Below are positions 25,491-34,172 of a stretch of 48,511 bases of DNA, one piece after another. A model generated the notes under the pieces. The model searched no databases, was not told where the DNA came from, and worked only from the letters and a program-made list of their open reading frames with translations. The translations under genes and the position numbers were made by a program. The stretch covers positions 1-48,511 of the forward strand of contig NZ_PPXY01000042.1 of NCBI RefSeq assembly GCF_021655115.1, given 5' to 3'. Source of the stretch: Clostridium sp. Cult3 (GTDB lineage Bacteria; Bacillota; Clostridia; Tissierellales; Tepidimicrobiaceae). How positions within the stretch are numbered: the first letter of the stretch is position 1; every line of letters starts with the position of its first letter.

Positions 25491-27584
25491 CTATAACTCT
25501 CCTTTTTCTTTTGCTAATTCTAAATTTGGATATTCTATCCTTTCATGAAATATCCCCATCATAATGGATGAAAAAGCATTAGCAATAGTGTTTAAATCCT
25601 TAAGGGTCAAATTACATTCTTCCAGCTGTCCATCTTGGAGCTTTCCTTTGATAATGTTTCTAATCATCTCTTCAATATTCTTCTTATTAGGTTCCTTTAT
25701 GGATCTGACGGCAGCTTCAGTTGAGTCTGCTAACATAACTATAGCAGCTTCTCTAGTCTGAGGTTTTGGTCCCGGGTATCTAAAATCTTCGATATTAACT
25801 TCCTTCGAATCATCCTGCTTTAATGCTCTATGATAAAAATAAGATACAGCCGTGTCTCCATGATGCTGAGCTATAATATCTATTATTTCCTCTGGTATAT
25901 TTTGTTCCTTTGCTAAGGCAATGCCATCTTTTGCATGATTGGTAATTATCAAGGTACTCATACTTGGTTGTAGTTTATCATGGGGGTTGTCCATACCCAA
26001 TTGGTTTTCTTTAAAAAAATAGGGCCTTTTAAGCTTTCCGATATCATGGTAATAGGCTCCAACTCTCGCCAACAATGGATCTGCTCCAATAGCTTCTGCA
26101 GCTCTTTCACTTAGATTTCCTACGATTATACTGTGATGATAGGTACCTGGTGCTTCTAGAAGCAATTTCTTTAAAAGAGGTTGATTGGGATTTGATAGTT
26201 CAAGTAGTTTTAATGGTGTAATTACTTTAAATACATTTTCCCAAATTGGTAGAGTTCCTATAGTTAAAACTGCACAAAATAAACCGTTTAACATTCCATA
26301 ACCACCCTTTGATATTACATCCATTACCTCTAACTTTTTTATCAAACCAAAGGATGTTATAGTTAATACATTTGAAATACCTATTATAAGGCCATTTATT
26401 AATATATTATATCTCTGCTGTTGCTTAGTCACTATATAGGCTCCAATGCTACCGCTTACTAAATACATAGCTATTATGGTATCGTCCAATTTTAACATAA
26501 AACTTAAAATAAAGGTAATAAACATATTGACTATTAATGATAGTCTAATATCTATCAATATGGCTATCAATAGTGCTGCAGTAGATACTGGCATGATATA
26601 AGGGGAGATATTGTATGTTCCTTCAGATATTAATATAACTGAGGTGATTATGATGATTAAAATCAATAATTTGTTTCCCTCTAGTACCTCACTATTGAAA
26701 AGATGTATATATCCAAATATAGTTACCTGTAAAAGTAGTATTAGTATTATGATACCTACTACGGTAGTTTTATCATATCCGTCCTTCTCTTTTAATAAAC
26801 CTGATTCTTTAATTAAATTCAACGAATGACTATCTATTATATCCCCTTTTCTTACTATTACTTGGTGTTCTTTAATGATGACTGGTTCTACTTTAGCTAC
26901 TTCCTCTTCTTTTATTCTTTGGGTAGCTTCTTCATCTATAAATTTATTTGGTTGTATAGTACTGGTTAAAAGGGCTATGCCTAACTGTTTTTCATTGTCA
27001 CTTAAATCCATGGTTTCAAAAGTTCTTTCAATATTGGCCTTTTCATATTCTAAGTCTTCTTCCTTTATTCCTACTCCCATTATTTGACTAATCAAATCAA
27101 ATATATTGTTTTCAAAAGCATCTAATTCTTCGGGTTTTAACTTCAAGGCAATATAATATTCGTTTTTAGAAAGAAGTATCCTTGATTCTTCTCCCAATGC
27201 CTCTACTTTTTTACCAAGGCTTAAGGTTTCATCAGCTTGATACTTCCGAACCTTGTCAAAAAATTCCTTGATATTGCTCTTCATAGTCATCTGCACGGAT
27301 GGGCTTAGTCTATATCTAGGCTCGGCTCTGTTGGCCACTTCTGCCTTTAGTTTTTCCGTTGCTACTTTGTCCTCAATCTCCTTAGTAGCTCTAATTTCAA
27401 AGGGTGCAGTGTCACCTACTATTACATTTATCCTTTTAGTTTCTACCTTTTGAATGGTAATAAAAAAAAGGACTGTGGTAAATATTATTAGCATTAATAC
27501 ATTGACGTATGTTTTGTTCTTTCTAATGTTCTGTGATGACTTTTTTCTATTCTTCTTTTTATTTTCCTTTTGATTGTTTTCCAT
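25491..27584 (-). CDS. yqfF: 7TM-HD phosphohydrolase YqfF (PgpH-type c-di-AMP phosphodiesterase)
   Basis: A 697-residue membrane protein. After a first helix at residues 27-46 comes a large extracytoplasmic 7TMR-HDED domain (about 50-275), then a seven-helix bundle (about 275-460) and a cytoplasmic HD domain with YYHDIGKLKRP (about 508-518) and HHGDTAVSYFY. PgpH homologues split c-di-AMP to pApA. The ATG follows AAGGGGG. It is 13 nt after phoH. Confidence 0.95.
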   Translation of the reverse strand: MENNQKENKKKNRKKSSQNIRKNKTYVNVLMLIIFTTVLFFITIQKVETKRINVIVGDTAPFEIRATKEIEDKVATEKLKAEVANRAEPRYRLSPSVQMTMKSNIKEFFDKVRKYQADETLSLGKKVEALGEESRILLSKNEYYIALKLKPEELDAFENNIFDLISQIMGVGIKEEDLEYEKANIERTFETMDLSDNEKQLGIALLTSTIQPNKFIDEEATQRIKEEEVAKVEPVIIKEHQVIVRKGDIIDSHSLNLIKESGLLKEKDGYDKTTVVGIIILILLLQVTIFGYIHLFNSEVLEGNKLLILIIIITSVILISEGTYNISPYIMPVSTAALLIAILIDIRLSLIVNMFITFILSFMLKLDDTIIAMYLVSGSIGAYIVTKQQQRYNILINGLIIGISNVLTITSFGLIKKLEVMDVISKGGYGMLNGLFCAVLTIGTLPIWENVFKVITPLKLLELSNPNQPLLKKLLLEAPGTYHHSIIVGNLSERAAEAIGADPLLARVGAYYHDIGKLKRPYFFKENQLGMDNPHDKLQPSMSTLIITNHAKDGIALAKEQNIPEEIIDIIAQHHGDTAVSYFYHRALKQDDSKEVNIEDFRYPGPKPQTREAAIVMLADSTEAAVRSIKEPNKKNIEEMIRNIIKGKLQDGQLEECNLTLKDLNTIANAFSSIMMGIFHERIEYPNLELAKEKGEL

Positions 27585-27597
27585 ACGGGTGGCCCCC

Positions 27598-28572
27598 TTA
27601 TCTATCTACCCTTTCCTCATAATCATCATAGGCTTGGATTATTTTTTGTACTAATGGATGCCTTACTATATCGTATTTAGTTAAATAAACAAAATCTATA
27701 CCATCTACATGGGATAATATTTTCGATGCTGATACTAGGCCTGAAGTTTTGCCCTTTGGCAAATCGATCTGCGTTATATCTCCTGTTATTATTGCTTTTG
27801 AACCATACCCTAATCTAGTCAAGAACATTTTCATCTGCTCATTAGTAGTATTTTGTGCTTCATCTAGTATTACATAGGCAGAATCAAGGGTTCTACCTCT
27901 CATATATGCTAGAGGTGCTACTTCTATAAGTCCTTTTTCCATAAGCTTTAAATAGGTTTCAAATCCTAATATATCGAATAAAGCATCGTATATAGGTCTA
28001 AGGTAAGGGTCTACTTTTTCCTGCAGGTCTCCAGGTAAAAAGCCTAAATTCTCTCCTGCTTCTACAGCTGGCCTTGTTAATATTATTCTATTTACTTCCT
28101 TGTTTTTAAAAGAATTTATGGCCATAGCCATGGCTAAATAGGTTTTACCCGTCCCTGCTGGTCCTATACCAAATACTATATCATTTTCTTTAATTCCGTC
28201 TATATATCTTTTCTGTCCTAAGGTCTTAGGTTTAATGGCTTTACCTGCTGCAGTAATACAAACCGTCTCACTTAATAAATCCTTTACCCTTTCCTCTTTT
28301 CCTTCTAGAATTAGTTGAATTGTGTAGCGTAACTCTTGCTTTGTAAGCTTTTTTTGAATGCTGATTATTTCAATTAATTTTTGTATTAATCTTTCTCCTA
28401 GCTCGGCAGAGAGCCTATCTCCTATTATCGTAAGCTTTCCTTCTCTTAATATTATCTCTATGTTCAATTCCTTTTCGATTATCTTTATGTTTTCATCCAG
28501 CTTTCCAAACAGCTCTGATATAATTTGATTGTCTTCAATGGCTACCTGCCTTTCCTGTTTATCTTTTGCCAA
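27598..28572 (-). CDS. phoH: PhoH-family ATPase (PhoL/YbeZ-like)
   Basis: A 324-residue P-loop ATPase: Walker A GPAGTGKTYLA (137-147), VEAGENLGFLPGDLQEKV, Walker B YVILDEAQNTT and sensor ITGDITQIDLP. PhoH/YbeZ proteins act with YbeY in rRNA processing, and ybeY lies two genes downstream. The start is TTG at 28572, 8 nt after AAGGAGG. Confidence 0.95.
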   Translation of the reverse strand: MAKDKQERQVAIEDNQIISELFGKLDENIKIIEKELNIEIILREGKLTIIGDRLSAELGERLIQKLIEIISIQKKLTKQELRYTIQLILEGKEERVKDLLSETVCITAAGKAIKPKTLGQKRYIDGIKENDIVFGIGPAGTGKTYLAMAMAINSFKNKEVNRIILTRPAVEAGENLGFLPGDLQEKVDPYLRPIYDALFDILGFETYLKLMEKGLIEVAPLAYMRGRTLDSAYVILDEAQNTTNEQMKMFLTRLGYGSKAIITGDITQIDLPKGKTSGLVSASKILSHVDGIDFVYLTKYDIVRHPLVQKIIQAYDDYEERVDR

Positions 28573-28586
28573 AATATAAGCCTCCT

Positions 28587-29774
28587 TTAGTTAATATTAA
28601 TTATTTGTTTCTGACCAATATCCTCAACTACTTCTATTACAACTTGAGTAGATAATATGCCCTTTTCAATATTATATATTACATCTTTCGATTCTATTTG
28701 AGCATCTTCAGGAATTTCCTTATTTAACTGCTCTATAGCTTTGATATAAGAGGACTTCTTTAAAAACTCTATATTCTGTTTTGCTTCTTTTTTCTCCAAC
28801 TCAATGTATTCATGCACCAGTAGTTTAAAAGGTAAGTTTATTCTTTCCTTAAAGGGTTTAATCTCTCTGATATTTTCAATATAATGGTTAAATGGAATAT
28901 CCTCTTTGAAAAATTGGATCCCCTTTTCTCCAAATCTTATCTCATGGACTTCTACTATATTCCCCGTTTTTTCTTCTATAGTCTTCACTATTGGCTCATC
29001 TAATCGATAATAGTACCTGGTCTTTGCCAGAACTTCTCCTTCAGCATGGATAGGAATTGTGTCCTCTGTGTTTTCATCTGTAATCATACCAGCAATAAGT
29101 ACTTGACCCTTTTTTACTACATCTCCTTTACGAACCATAGTCTTTCCATTCTTTACAATGGCTTTTACTATTACTCCTTTTTTCTTTGCTATTATATGGC
29201 AGGGAATGTTTATGTCCAGCTTTTCTGGAGGGATGTCCTGTTCGTATATGGATACTATTAGCTTTGTTCCTTTTATATCTATGGATGCAAAAGATATATG
29301 TTCAAATCCATTTAACAATAAACTACTAATATAATCTTTATCAATATTATACTTTATTATACCAGGTCTAATATTTTCACCTTCTAATACCCTTATGATA
29401 TCCATTTTACTTATTTTTTCAAGTCCCAAAACTTCAATGCTCCATATAAAAGAGGATAAAACAAGTATAAGACTAAAAAAAATCAAAATCCCAAACCCTA
29501 ACATCTTTCGGTTTTTTAGCCTGTATATTATAAAAGGTAATCCCTTCTTTTCTACTATTTCAACTCGACATCCAACCTTTCTAACTATCTCCTTTAAAGC
29601 TTTAAATCCTTTAGTGCTTACCTTCATTTCTAGTAGAGTATAATTGATTCTTTTTATATCCCAAAGATATATGTCTTGGTCTGCAGCTAAGTTTAAAAAC
29701 CTTTCTAAGGTCAATCCCTCAACTTTAATAATAACATATCCCCTTAAATAATTCCATGTTTTTATAACCTCCAT
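28587..29774 (-). CDS. yqfD: Sporulation protein YqfD
   Basis: 395 residues. An N-terminal domain opens with WNYLRGYVIIKVEG, one membrane helix lies near residues 92-112 (MLGFGILIFFSLILVLSSFI), and a large outer domain follows that carries a biotinyl/lipoyl-like stretch VRKGDVVKKGQVLIAG. YqfD is a sigma-E mother-cell protein in Bacillus, needed for efficient sporulation; its molecular role is unclear. It is 11 nt after yqfC, from the same sigma-E-like promoter. Confidence 0.94.
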   Translation of the reverse strand: MEVIKTWNYLRGYVIIKVEGLTLERFLNLAADQDIYLWDIKRINYTLLEMKVSTKGFKALKEIVRKVGCRVEIVEKKGLPFIIYRLKNRKMLGFGILIFFSLILVLSSFIWSIEVLGLEKISKMDIIRVLEGENIRPGIIKYNIDKDYISSLLLNGFEHISFASIDIKGTKLIVSIYEQDIPPEKLDINIPCHIIAKKKGVIVKAIVKNGKTMVRKGDVVKKGQVLIAGMITDENTEDTIPIHAEGEVLAKTRYYYRLDEPIVKTIEEKTGNIVEVHEIRFGEKGIQFFKEDIPFNHYIENIREIKPFKERINLPFKLLVHEYIELEKKEAKQNIEFLKKSSYIKAIEQLNKEIPEDAQIESKDVIYNIEKGILSTQVVIEVVEDIGQKQIININ

Positions 29775-29785
29775 AGTATCACCCC

Positions 29786-30064
29786 TTAGTCAATTATTTC
29801 GATCTTTTCAATGTTTCCAGTTACAATTATCTCTTCCGAAAGAATGGTCTTTAGTTCCATATTTATACCTTCTACCTTAATAATGCCTATATTTGAATTG
29901 ATTCTAAGGGTTTCTTGAGTATATTCTATGATTCCTTTATGGTTAGATATCTGAAATTGAAGATTGCCTATCATGGTGATCTTTGGTAGATCCAACACTA
30001 TATCCTTGGGTAATTCAAAGGCTTCCGATAGATTATATTTAAAATCATCTACTTTGTTTTTCAT
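29786..30064 (-). CDS. yqfC: Sporulation protein YqfC
   Basis: A 92-residue protein of the YabP/YqfC family: FELPKDIVLDLPKITMIGN, then GIIEYTQETLRINSNIG. It is a small mother-cell sporulation protein with no known biochemical activity, always paired with yqfD. The ATG at 30064 follows GGGAGG. A sigma-E-like promoter lies directly upstream. Confidence 0.94.
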   Translation of the reverse strand: MKNKVDDFKYNLSEAFELPKDIVLDLPKITMIGNLQFQISNHKGIIEYTQETLRINSNIGIIKVEGINMELKTILSEEIIVTGNIEKIEIID

Positions 30065-30085
30065 CTATAATCCTCCCTTCTAATA

Positions 30086-30114
30086 ATTTTATGCTTAGAT
30101 TAATGGGAGTATTA
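30086..30114 (-). promoter_or_regulatory. Sigma-E-type promoter for yqfC-yqfD
   Basis: The minus strand reads TAATACT (30108-30114), 14 nt, CATAAAAT (30086-30093). This matches the mother-cell sigma-E consensus KMATATT-N14-CATACAMT at 6 of 7 and 7 of 8 positions. It lies between the upstream terminator and yqfC, whose Bacillus homologue is sigma-E dependent. Confidence 0.7.
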
Positions 30115-30119
30115 CATAC

Positions 30120-30146
30120 AAAAAAGCATGTAGTTTCCTACATGCT
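30120..30146 (-). terminator. Intrinsic terminator after the floA operon
   Basis: A 9-bp stem AGCATGTAG/CTACATGCT (30125-30133 with 30138-30146) is followed by six U on the minus strand. The TAG stop of the preceding gene is inside the stem. Confidence 0.9.
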
Positions 30147-30575
30147 CCTCTGTCTATTTCTTATACTTTTAGGCTTCTGCAATATTTCGGAATATATTAT
30201 TCCTCGTAAAATATCTTCTTTCATCTGTTTGTTTGATTTTTTTTCCTTTTCTTCATTTGCTTTTATCTTTGAAATTGATGGCGTGTTTTCATCACATATA
30301 TCAGAAAAAAGTGGCTCTTCCCAAGGCTTCATTTCTAAGGAAGTGGTTGGTTCTTTATATTCGGATTTTTCTATTCTGGTTTTAGATAAAACCCTTCTGT
30401 CTTCAATTGGTTTGACAATCTTCCTATTTGAAACCTCCTTATCTGAAGTCCTTCTGCTTAAGTTTTCGATCCTCTTCGTTCTTTCTTTTTCTATCTTTTG
30501 TTTATCCTTTACACTTTTTAAAATTAAGTCTATTACCATCATGAATATGAAGAAAAGTAAGGTTCTTGGGAACAT
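30138..30575 (-). CDS. Membrane-anchored protein of unknown function
   Basis: 145 residues. One N-terminal hydrophobic helix (about 4-19, RTLLFFIFMMVIDLIL) is followed by a long, lysine- and glutamate-rich, low-complexity tail, ending in the more ordered DILRGIIYSEILQKPKS. I do not recognise a named family. It is 12 nt downstream of floA, in the place of B. subtilis yqfB, so it may be a partner of the FloA/NfeD membrane platform. The ATG follows GGGGCGATAAAT. Confidence 0.8.
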   Translation of the reverse strand: MFPRTLLFFIFMMVIDLILKSVKDKQKIEKERTKRIENLSRRTSDKEVSNRKIVKPIEDRRVLSKTRIEKSEYKEPTTSLEMKPWEEPLFSDICDENTPSISKIKANEEKEKKSNKQMKEDILRGIIYSEILQKPKSIRNRQRSM

Positions 30576-30587
30576 ATTTATCGCCCC

Positions 30588-31574
30588 CTAGTCTTGATTT
30601 TTGTCATCTTCAGCCATTTTTGATATGGAATCTCTCATGTCCGTATCAGCTAATATATTTCTCATATTATAGTAATCCATAAAACCCATATTGCCATCCT
30701 TTAACGAACTAGCTATTGCAAGAGGTACTTCGGCTTCTGCTTCTACTACCTTAGCTTTCATTGCCTGAACTTCTGCTATCATTTCTTGTTCTTTTGCTAC
30801 AGCCATAGCTCTTCTTTCTTCTGCTTTAGCTTGAGCTATACGTTTATCTGCTTCAGCTTGTTCCGTTTGAAGTTTAGCACCTATATTTCTACCTACATCT
30901 ACATCAGCAATATCAATAGATAGTATTTCGAAAGCAGTTCCTGAGTCCAAACCTTTGTCTAAAACAGTTTGAGATATAGAATCTGGGTTTTCCAACACAT
31001 CTTTGTGGGTACTAGAGCTACCTACGGTAGTTACAATTCCTTCACCTACTCTTGCTATAATAGTTTCTTCTCCAGCCCCTCCAACCAATCTTTCTATATT
31101 AGCTCTAACTGTAACCCTTGCTTTTGCTATTACTTCAATTCCATCTTTAGCTACTGCTGCAATCTGAGGTGTTTCAATAACTTTAGGGTTTACACTTACC
31201 TGAACAGCTTCTAAAACGTTCCTTCCAGCTAGGTCTATAGCTGCCGCCCTTTCAAACTCCAAAGGTATATTAGCTCTTTGTGCTGCAATTAAAGCATCTA
31301 CGAGGGTGTTCACATTACCCCCTGCAAGATAATGGGCCTCCAATTTATCTACCCCTATACTTAATCCTGCTTTCGTGGCTTTTATCATAGGATTGACTAT
31401 CCTTGAGGGTACAACCCTTCGCAACCTCATACCTATTAAGGTTCCAATCTTAATCTTCACACCAGAAAAATAAGCTGTTATCCACAAACCTACCGGTATG
31501 AATGTGAAGAACAATATGACCAAAATAATTATTAGTGCTGCAATTCCAATAGTTATAGCTGCTGATCCACCCAT
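30588..31574 (-). CDS. floA: Flotillin-like protein FloA
   Basis: 328 residues. An N-terminal membrane hairpin (about 5-38) is followed by an SPFH-like domain ([45 protein letters not shown]) and an EA-rich coiled coil ([20 protein letters not shown]). FloA organises lipid-ordered membrane domains. It lies directly after nfeD (1-nt gap), the conserved pairing in which NfeD and FloA act together. The ATG follows AGGAGG. Confidence 0.96.
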   Translation of the reverse strand: MGGSAAITIGIAALIIILVILFFTFIPVGLWITAYFSGVKIKIGTLIGMRLRRVVPSRIVNPMIKATKAGLSIGVDKLEAHYLAGGNVNTLVDALIAAQRANIPLEFERAAAIDLAGRNVLEAVQVSVNPKVIETPQIAAVAKDGIEVIAKARVTVRANIERLVGGAGEETIIARVGEGIVTTVGSSSTHKDVLENPDSISQTVLDKGLDSGTAFEILSIDIADVDVGRNIGAKLQTEQAEADKRIAQAKAEERRAMAVAKEQEMIAEVQAMKAKVVEAEAEVPLAIASSLKDGNMGFMDYYNMRNILADTDMRDSISKMAEDDKNQD

Positions 31575-31575
31575 A

Positions 31576-32859
31576 CTAAAACCTCCTTACAAATATTTTT
31601 GATCCTTCTACCCTTACTATTTTTATTGGTGTTTCTTTGGGTATAAAACTTCCTTCAGATAATGCATCAAGTCTTTTGCCATCTATTTCTATTATCCCAG
31701 AAGGGCGAAGTTCTGAAACAGTCATACCTTCCTTACCTAAATACTCCTCTTTGGTTGAAGCGCTTAAATATCCCTCCTCATCCTTTTGATGTGTTGTAAG
31801 GACTATCTTCTCTAAATGAGGGCTTTTGTGTCCAAGTTTAATTAACAATATAGTTATTATTGCCGTTAATATGATTGCTATACTTAAGGATACTAAAGCT
31901 GATGTTATAGTGCCCATCGCTAATATTGTGCCTGCAATGACCAATATTATGCCTGATATGCCTGGTAATCCAAAACCTGGTACTATTGCTTCTACTATCA
32001 GTAGTATCAATCCAGTAACAAATATGGCCAAAGAAGTCCATTGAGAATTACCAGCTATTATGTTCCCGCCAAAGAACAGACCAAAAGCTATTATGCTTAT
32101 AGTTCCTCCAATTCCAAAGCCTGGCGTAAACAGTTCAATAACCATTCCAACAAATCCTATAGTTAGTAGCAAAGTACTCATATAAGGGCTAGCTAATATT
32201 TTTGCTAATTTTAGTTCCATTCCTTCTTCCAGCTTAATCATATTGGCTTGAGGAATATTAAAAAATTTCAACATCTCATCATAATCATTTGAAACTAAAT
32301 CACAGATTCCTAATTCCAATGCTTCACTACTAGTTAGATTTAATAGCTTTCCTCTTTCAGATATGCCTGCAATATATACATCTGTATCAGCCATAGCTTC
32401 AACTATTTCAGGATCCCTGCCTCTTAATTGGGCCACATCTCTCAAAAAGCTTCTCCACATAGACAATACCTTTTCTGTATTTGGTATGGTTTCCGCTGAA
32501 CCAATTGTTGAGCTATTGGCCATTACAACCTTTTCCGAAGACAATGTAATCAATACCCCTGCCGATTCTGCCTTGTTATTTACATAGGATATGGTAGGTA
32601 CATCTAGATCGATTATTAAATTCTTTATCCTTTCTGCTTGATCAATTAGCCCACCGTAGGTGTCAATTTCAAATATTATTGCCTGTGGTGAACCCTTTTT
32701 TATCTCTTTTAAGGTCGAGTTTAAATAATTGTAAGTAGCCTTGTTGATCTCACCTTGAATGGGAACCACATAAACATCCCCTGTACTATTAGAAAAAACA
32801 ATAGTGCTTAACAATAAAAGGATTAAAATAGATAAAACTACTAATCTGGTCCATTTCAA
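31576..32859 (-). CDS. NfeD-family membrane-bound protease-like protein (YqeZ type)
   Basis: About 427 residues. A signal peptide precedes a ClpP/SppA-like serine domain ([34 protein letters not shown], catalytic-type [12 protein letters not shown]). Four to five membrane helices follow, then a C-terminal OB-fold NfeD domain ([20 protein letters not shown]). It partners FloA in membrane organisation. The frame can begin at GTG 32868, but that codon overlaps the Shine-Dalgarno AGGGGG. TTG 32859, 8 nt after it, is preferred. Confidence 0.92.
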   Translation of the reverse strand: MKWTRLVVLSILILLLLSTIVFSNSTGDVYVVPIQGEINKATYNYLNSTLKEIKKGSPQAIIFEIDTYGGLIDQAERIKNLIIDLDVPTISYVNNKAESAGVLITLSSEKVVMANSSTIGSAETIPNTEKVLSMWRSFLRDVAQLRGRDPEIVEAMADTDVYIAGISERGKLLNLTSSEALELGICDLVSNDYDEMLKFFNIPQANMIKLEEGMELKLAKILASPYMSTLLLTIGFVGMVIELFTPGFGIGGTISIIAFGLFFGGNIIAGNSQWTSLAIFVTGLILLIVEAIVPGFGLPGISGIILVIAGTILAMGTITSALVSLSIAIILTAIITILLIKLGHKSPHLEKIVLTTHQKDEEGYLSASTKEEYLGKEGMTVSELRPSGIIEIDGKRLDALSEGSFIPKETPIKIVRVEGSKIFVRRF

Positions 32860-32879
32860 TATATTCACCCCCTGTTTCT

Positions 32880-32908
32880 ATTATATTAGTACCCTAAACT
32901 TATTACAA
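32880..32908 (-). promoter_or_regulatory. Promoter for nfeD-floA
   Basis: The minus strand reads TTGTAA (32903-32908), 17 nt, TATAAT (32880-32885), just upstream of the nfeD ribosome site and after the yqeY terminator. Confidence 0.65.
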
Positions 32909-32961
32909 TAAAAACATAATGGTTATATAAAAAAAGGACGAATAGCCACCTCTTACCTTTA

Positions 32962-32992
32962 TATAAATAAAACCTGGGTGAAACCCAGGTTT
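32962..32992 (-). terminator. Intrinsic terminator after yqeY
   Basis: A 10-bp stem AAACCTGGGT/ACCCAGGTTT (32970-32979 with 32983-32992) with a 3-nt loop is followed by U-rich TATTTATAT on the minus strand. Confidence 0.85.
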
Positions 32993-33434
32993 ATCCTATA
33001 AGCTTTTTAACTATCTTGCTAACTGTATTGCCATCAGCTCTACCTTTTACCTTTGGCATTACAGATTTCATAACTAGTCCCATATCTTTCATGGACTTAG
33101 CTCCTACCTCATCTATAGTCTCAACGACAACTTTTTCAATTTCTTCTTCTGTAAGCTGTTTCGGTAAATATTCCAATAAAATATCTATTTCTTTTTGAGT
33201 TAATTCTACTAAATCTTGTCGTTCCCCTTTTTTAAAATCCTCAATGGCATTTCTTTTCTCTTTTAATTGCTTAGATATAATATCCAATATTTCTTCGTCT
33301 TTTAATTCAATTCTTTCGTCTACCTCTTTTTGTTTTATAGCTGCCCTAACCATAGTGATAGTATTTTTTTTAATAGTATCTTTGTTTTTCATGGAAGTCT
33401 TTAAATCTTCCATGAGCCTTTCTTTAAAAGACAT
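32991..33434 (-). CDS. yqeY: GatB/YqeY domain protein
   Basis: 147 residues. The helical YqeY fold (LMEDLKTSMKNKDTIKKNTI, EYLPKQLTEEEIEKVV) ends in a GatB-tail-like domain (DMGLVMKSVMPKVKGRADGNTVSKIVKKL). It resembles the tRNA-binding tail of amidotransferase subunit GatB; its role in bacteria is unclear. It is 25 nt downstream of rpsU, a conserved pair. The ATG follows AAGGTGG. Confidence 0.95.
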   Translation of the reverse strand: MSFKERLMEDLKTSMKNKDTIKKNTITMVRAAIKQKEVDERIELKDEEILDIISKQLKEKRNAIEDFKKGERQDLVELTQKEIDILLEYLPKQLTEEEIEKVVVETIDEVGAKSMKDMGLVMKSVMPKVKGRADGNTVSKIVKKLIG

Positions 33435-33459
33435 AAATCCACCTTCTTATTAAAATCTA

Positions 33460-33639
33460 CTAATATCGTTTTTTCTTCCTTCTAGCTGCTTCAGATTTCT
33501 TTTTTCGTTTTACACTTGGCTTTTCATAGTGTTCTCTTTTCCTATATTCATAAAGAACACCTGAACGGGCACATTGCCTTTTGAACCTTCTTAGTGCATC
33601 ATCAAGAGATTCGTTATCTCTAACCTTAATTTCTGCCAT
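33460..33639 (-). CDS. rpsU: 30S ribosomal protein S21
   Basis: A very basic 59-residue protein with the family core [20 protein letters not shown] and a [14 protein letters not shown] tail. It binds the 30S head near the anti-Shine-Dalgarno. The frame opens at 33663, but ATG 33639 follows GGAGGG and gives the usual start [16 protein letters not shown]. It has its own promoter at 33715-33743. Confidence 0.97.
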   Translation of the reverse strand: MAEIKVRDNESLDDALRRFKRQCARSGVLYEYRKREHYEKPSVKRKKKSEAARRKKKRY

Positions 33640-33714
33640 CGACTTCTCCCTCCCCTCTTCCAATGCAAGAGTGCTCCCATACTATCTATGGCAAGCGGAA
33701 TACGACACTAAATT

Positions 33715-33743
33715 ATTATACATTAGTTTTGTAGTTTCTGCAA
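33715..33743 (-). promoter_or_regulatory. Promoter for rpsU-yqeY
   Basis: The minus strand reads TTGCAG (33738-33743), 17 nt, TATAAT (33715-33720), in the gap between the HIT gene and rpsU. It leaves a leader of about 68 nt. Confidence 0.75.
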
Positions 33744-33750
33744 CCAGTAT

Positions 33751-34095
33751 TTAGCCTGGTGGCCATAAAAGTTTGCGCCCAGCTAAAACATGGAAGTGGA
33801 TATGGGATACAGTCTGTCCGCCAAATTCTCCACAATTGTTTACAATTCTATAGCCTTCTTCATGGATATCTAACTGCTCTGCAAGTTCTTTTATAACGAG
33901 GAATATATGACCTATCAATTCTAAATTTCCTTCATCAATATGGTTCATAGATATTATATGTTCCTTTGGTATTACTAAAAAATGAATATGAGCCTGAGGA
34001 TTTACATCTTTGAAGGCGATAACTTTATCATCTTCATATATAATATCACTAGGTATTTCTCCATTAATAATTTTACAAAATATGCAATCTGTCAC
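33751..34095 (-). CDS. HIT-family nucleotide-binding hydrolase (Hint type)
   Basis: About 114 residues. The N-terminal CIFCKIINGEIPSDIIYEDD and the histidine triad HIHFHVLAG mark the Hint branch, which hydrolyses adenosine phosphoramidates and related nucleotides. The frame opens at 34128, but GTG 34095 lies 6 nt after GAGGTG and gives the family N-terminus M-TDCIFCKI, so I chose it. It follows mtaB. Confidence 0.93.
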   Translation of the reverse strand: MTDCIFCKIINGEIPSDIIYEDDKVIAFKDVNPQAHIHFLVIPKEHIISMNHIDEGNLELIGHIFLVIKELAEQLDIHEEGYRIVNNCGEFGGQTVSHIHFHVLAGRKLLWPPG

Positions 34096-34172
34096 CTTCT
34101 CACCTCCTCTGTCCTTAGCTTTCTTCATAAAATTAGGCCATAATCCTATATATAATATATTCTATATAAATA

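Noticed and set aside
30091-30591. Plus-strand open frame of 166 codons opposite the 145-residue membrane protein gene
   Set aside because: The minus-strand frame has a good ribosome site, operon spacing after floA and a terminator at its stop. The plus frame is a phenylalanine- and serine-rich shadow.
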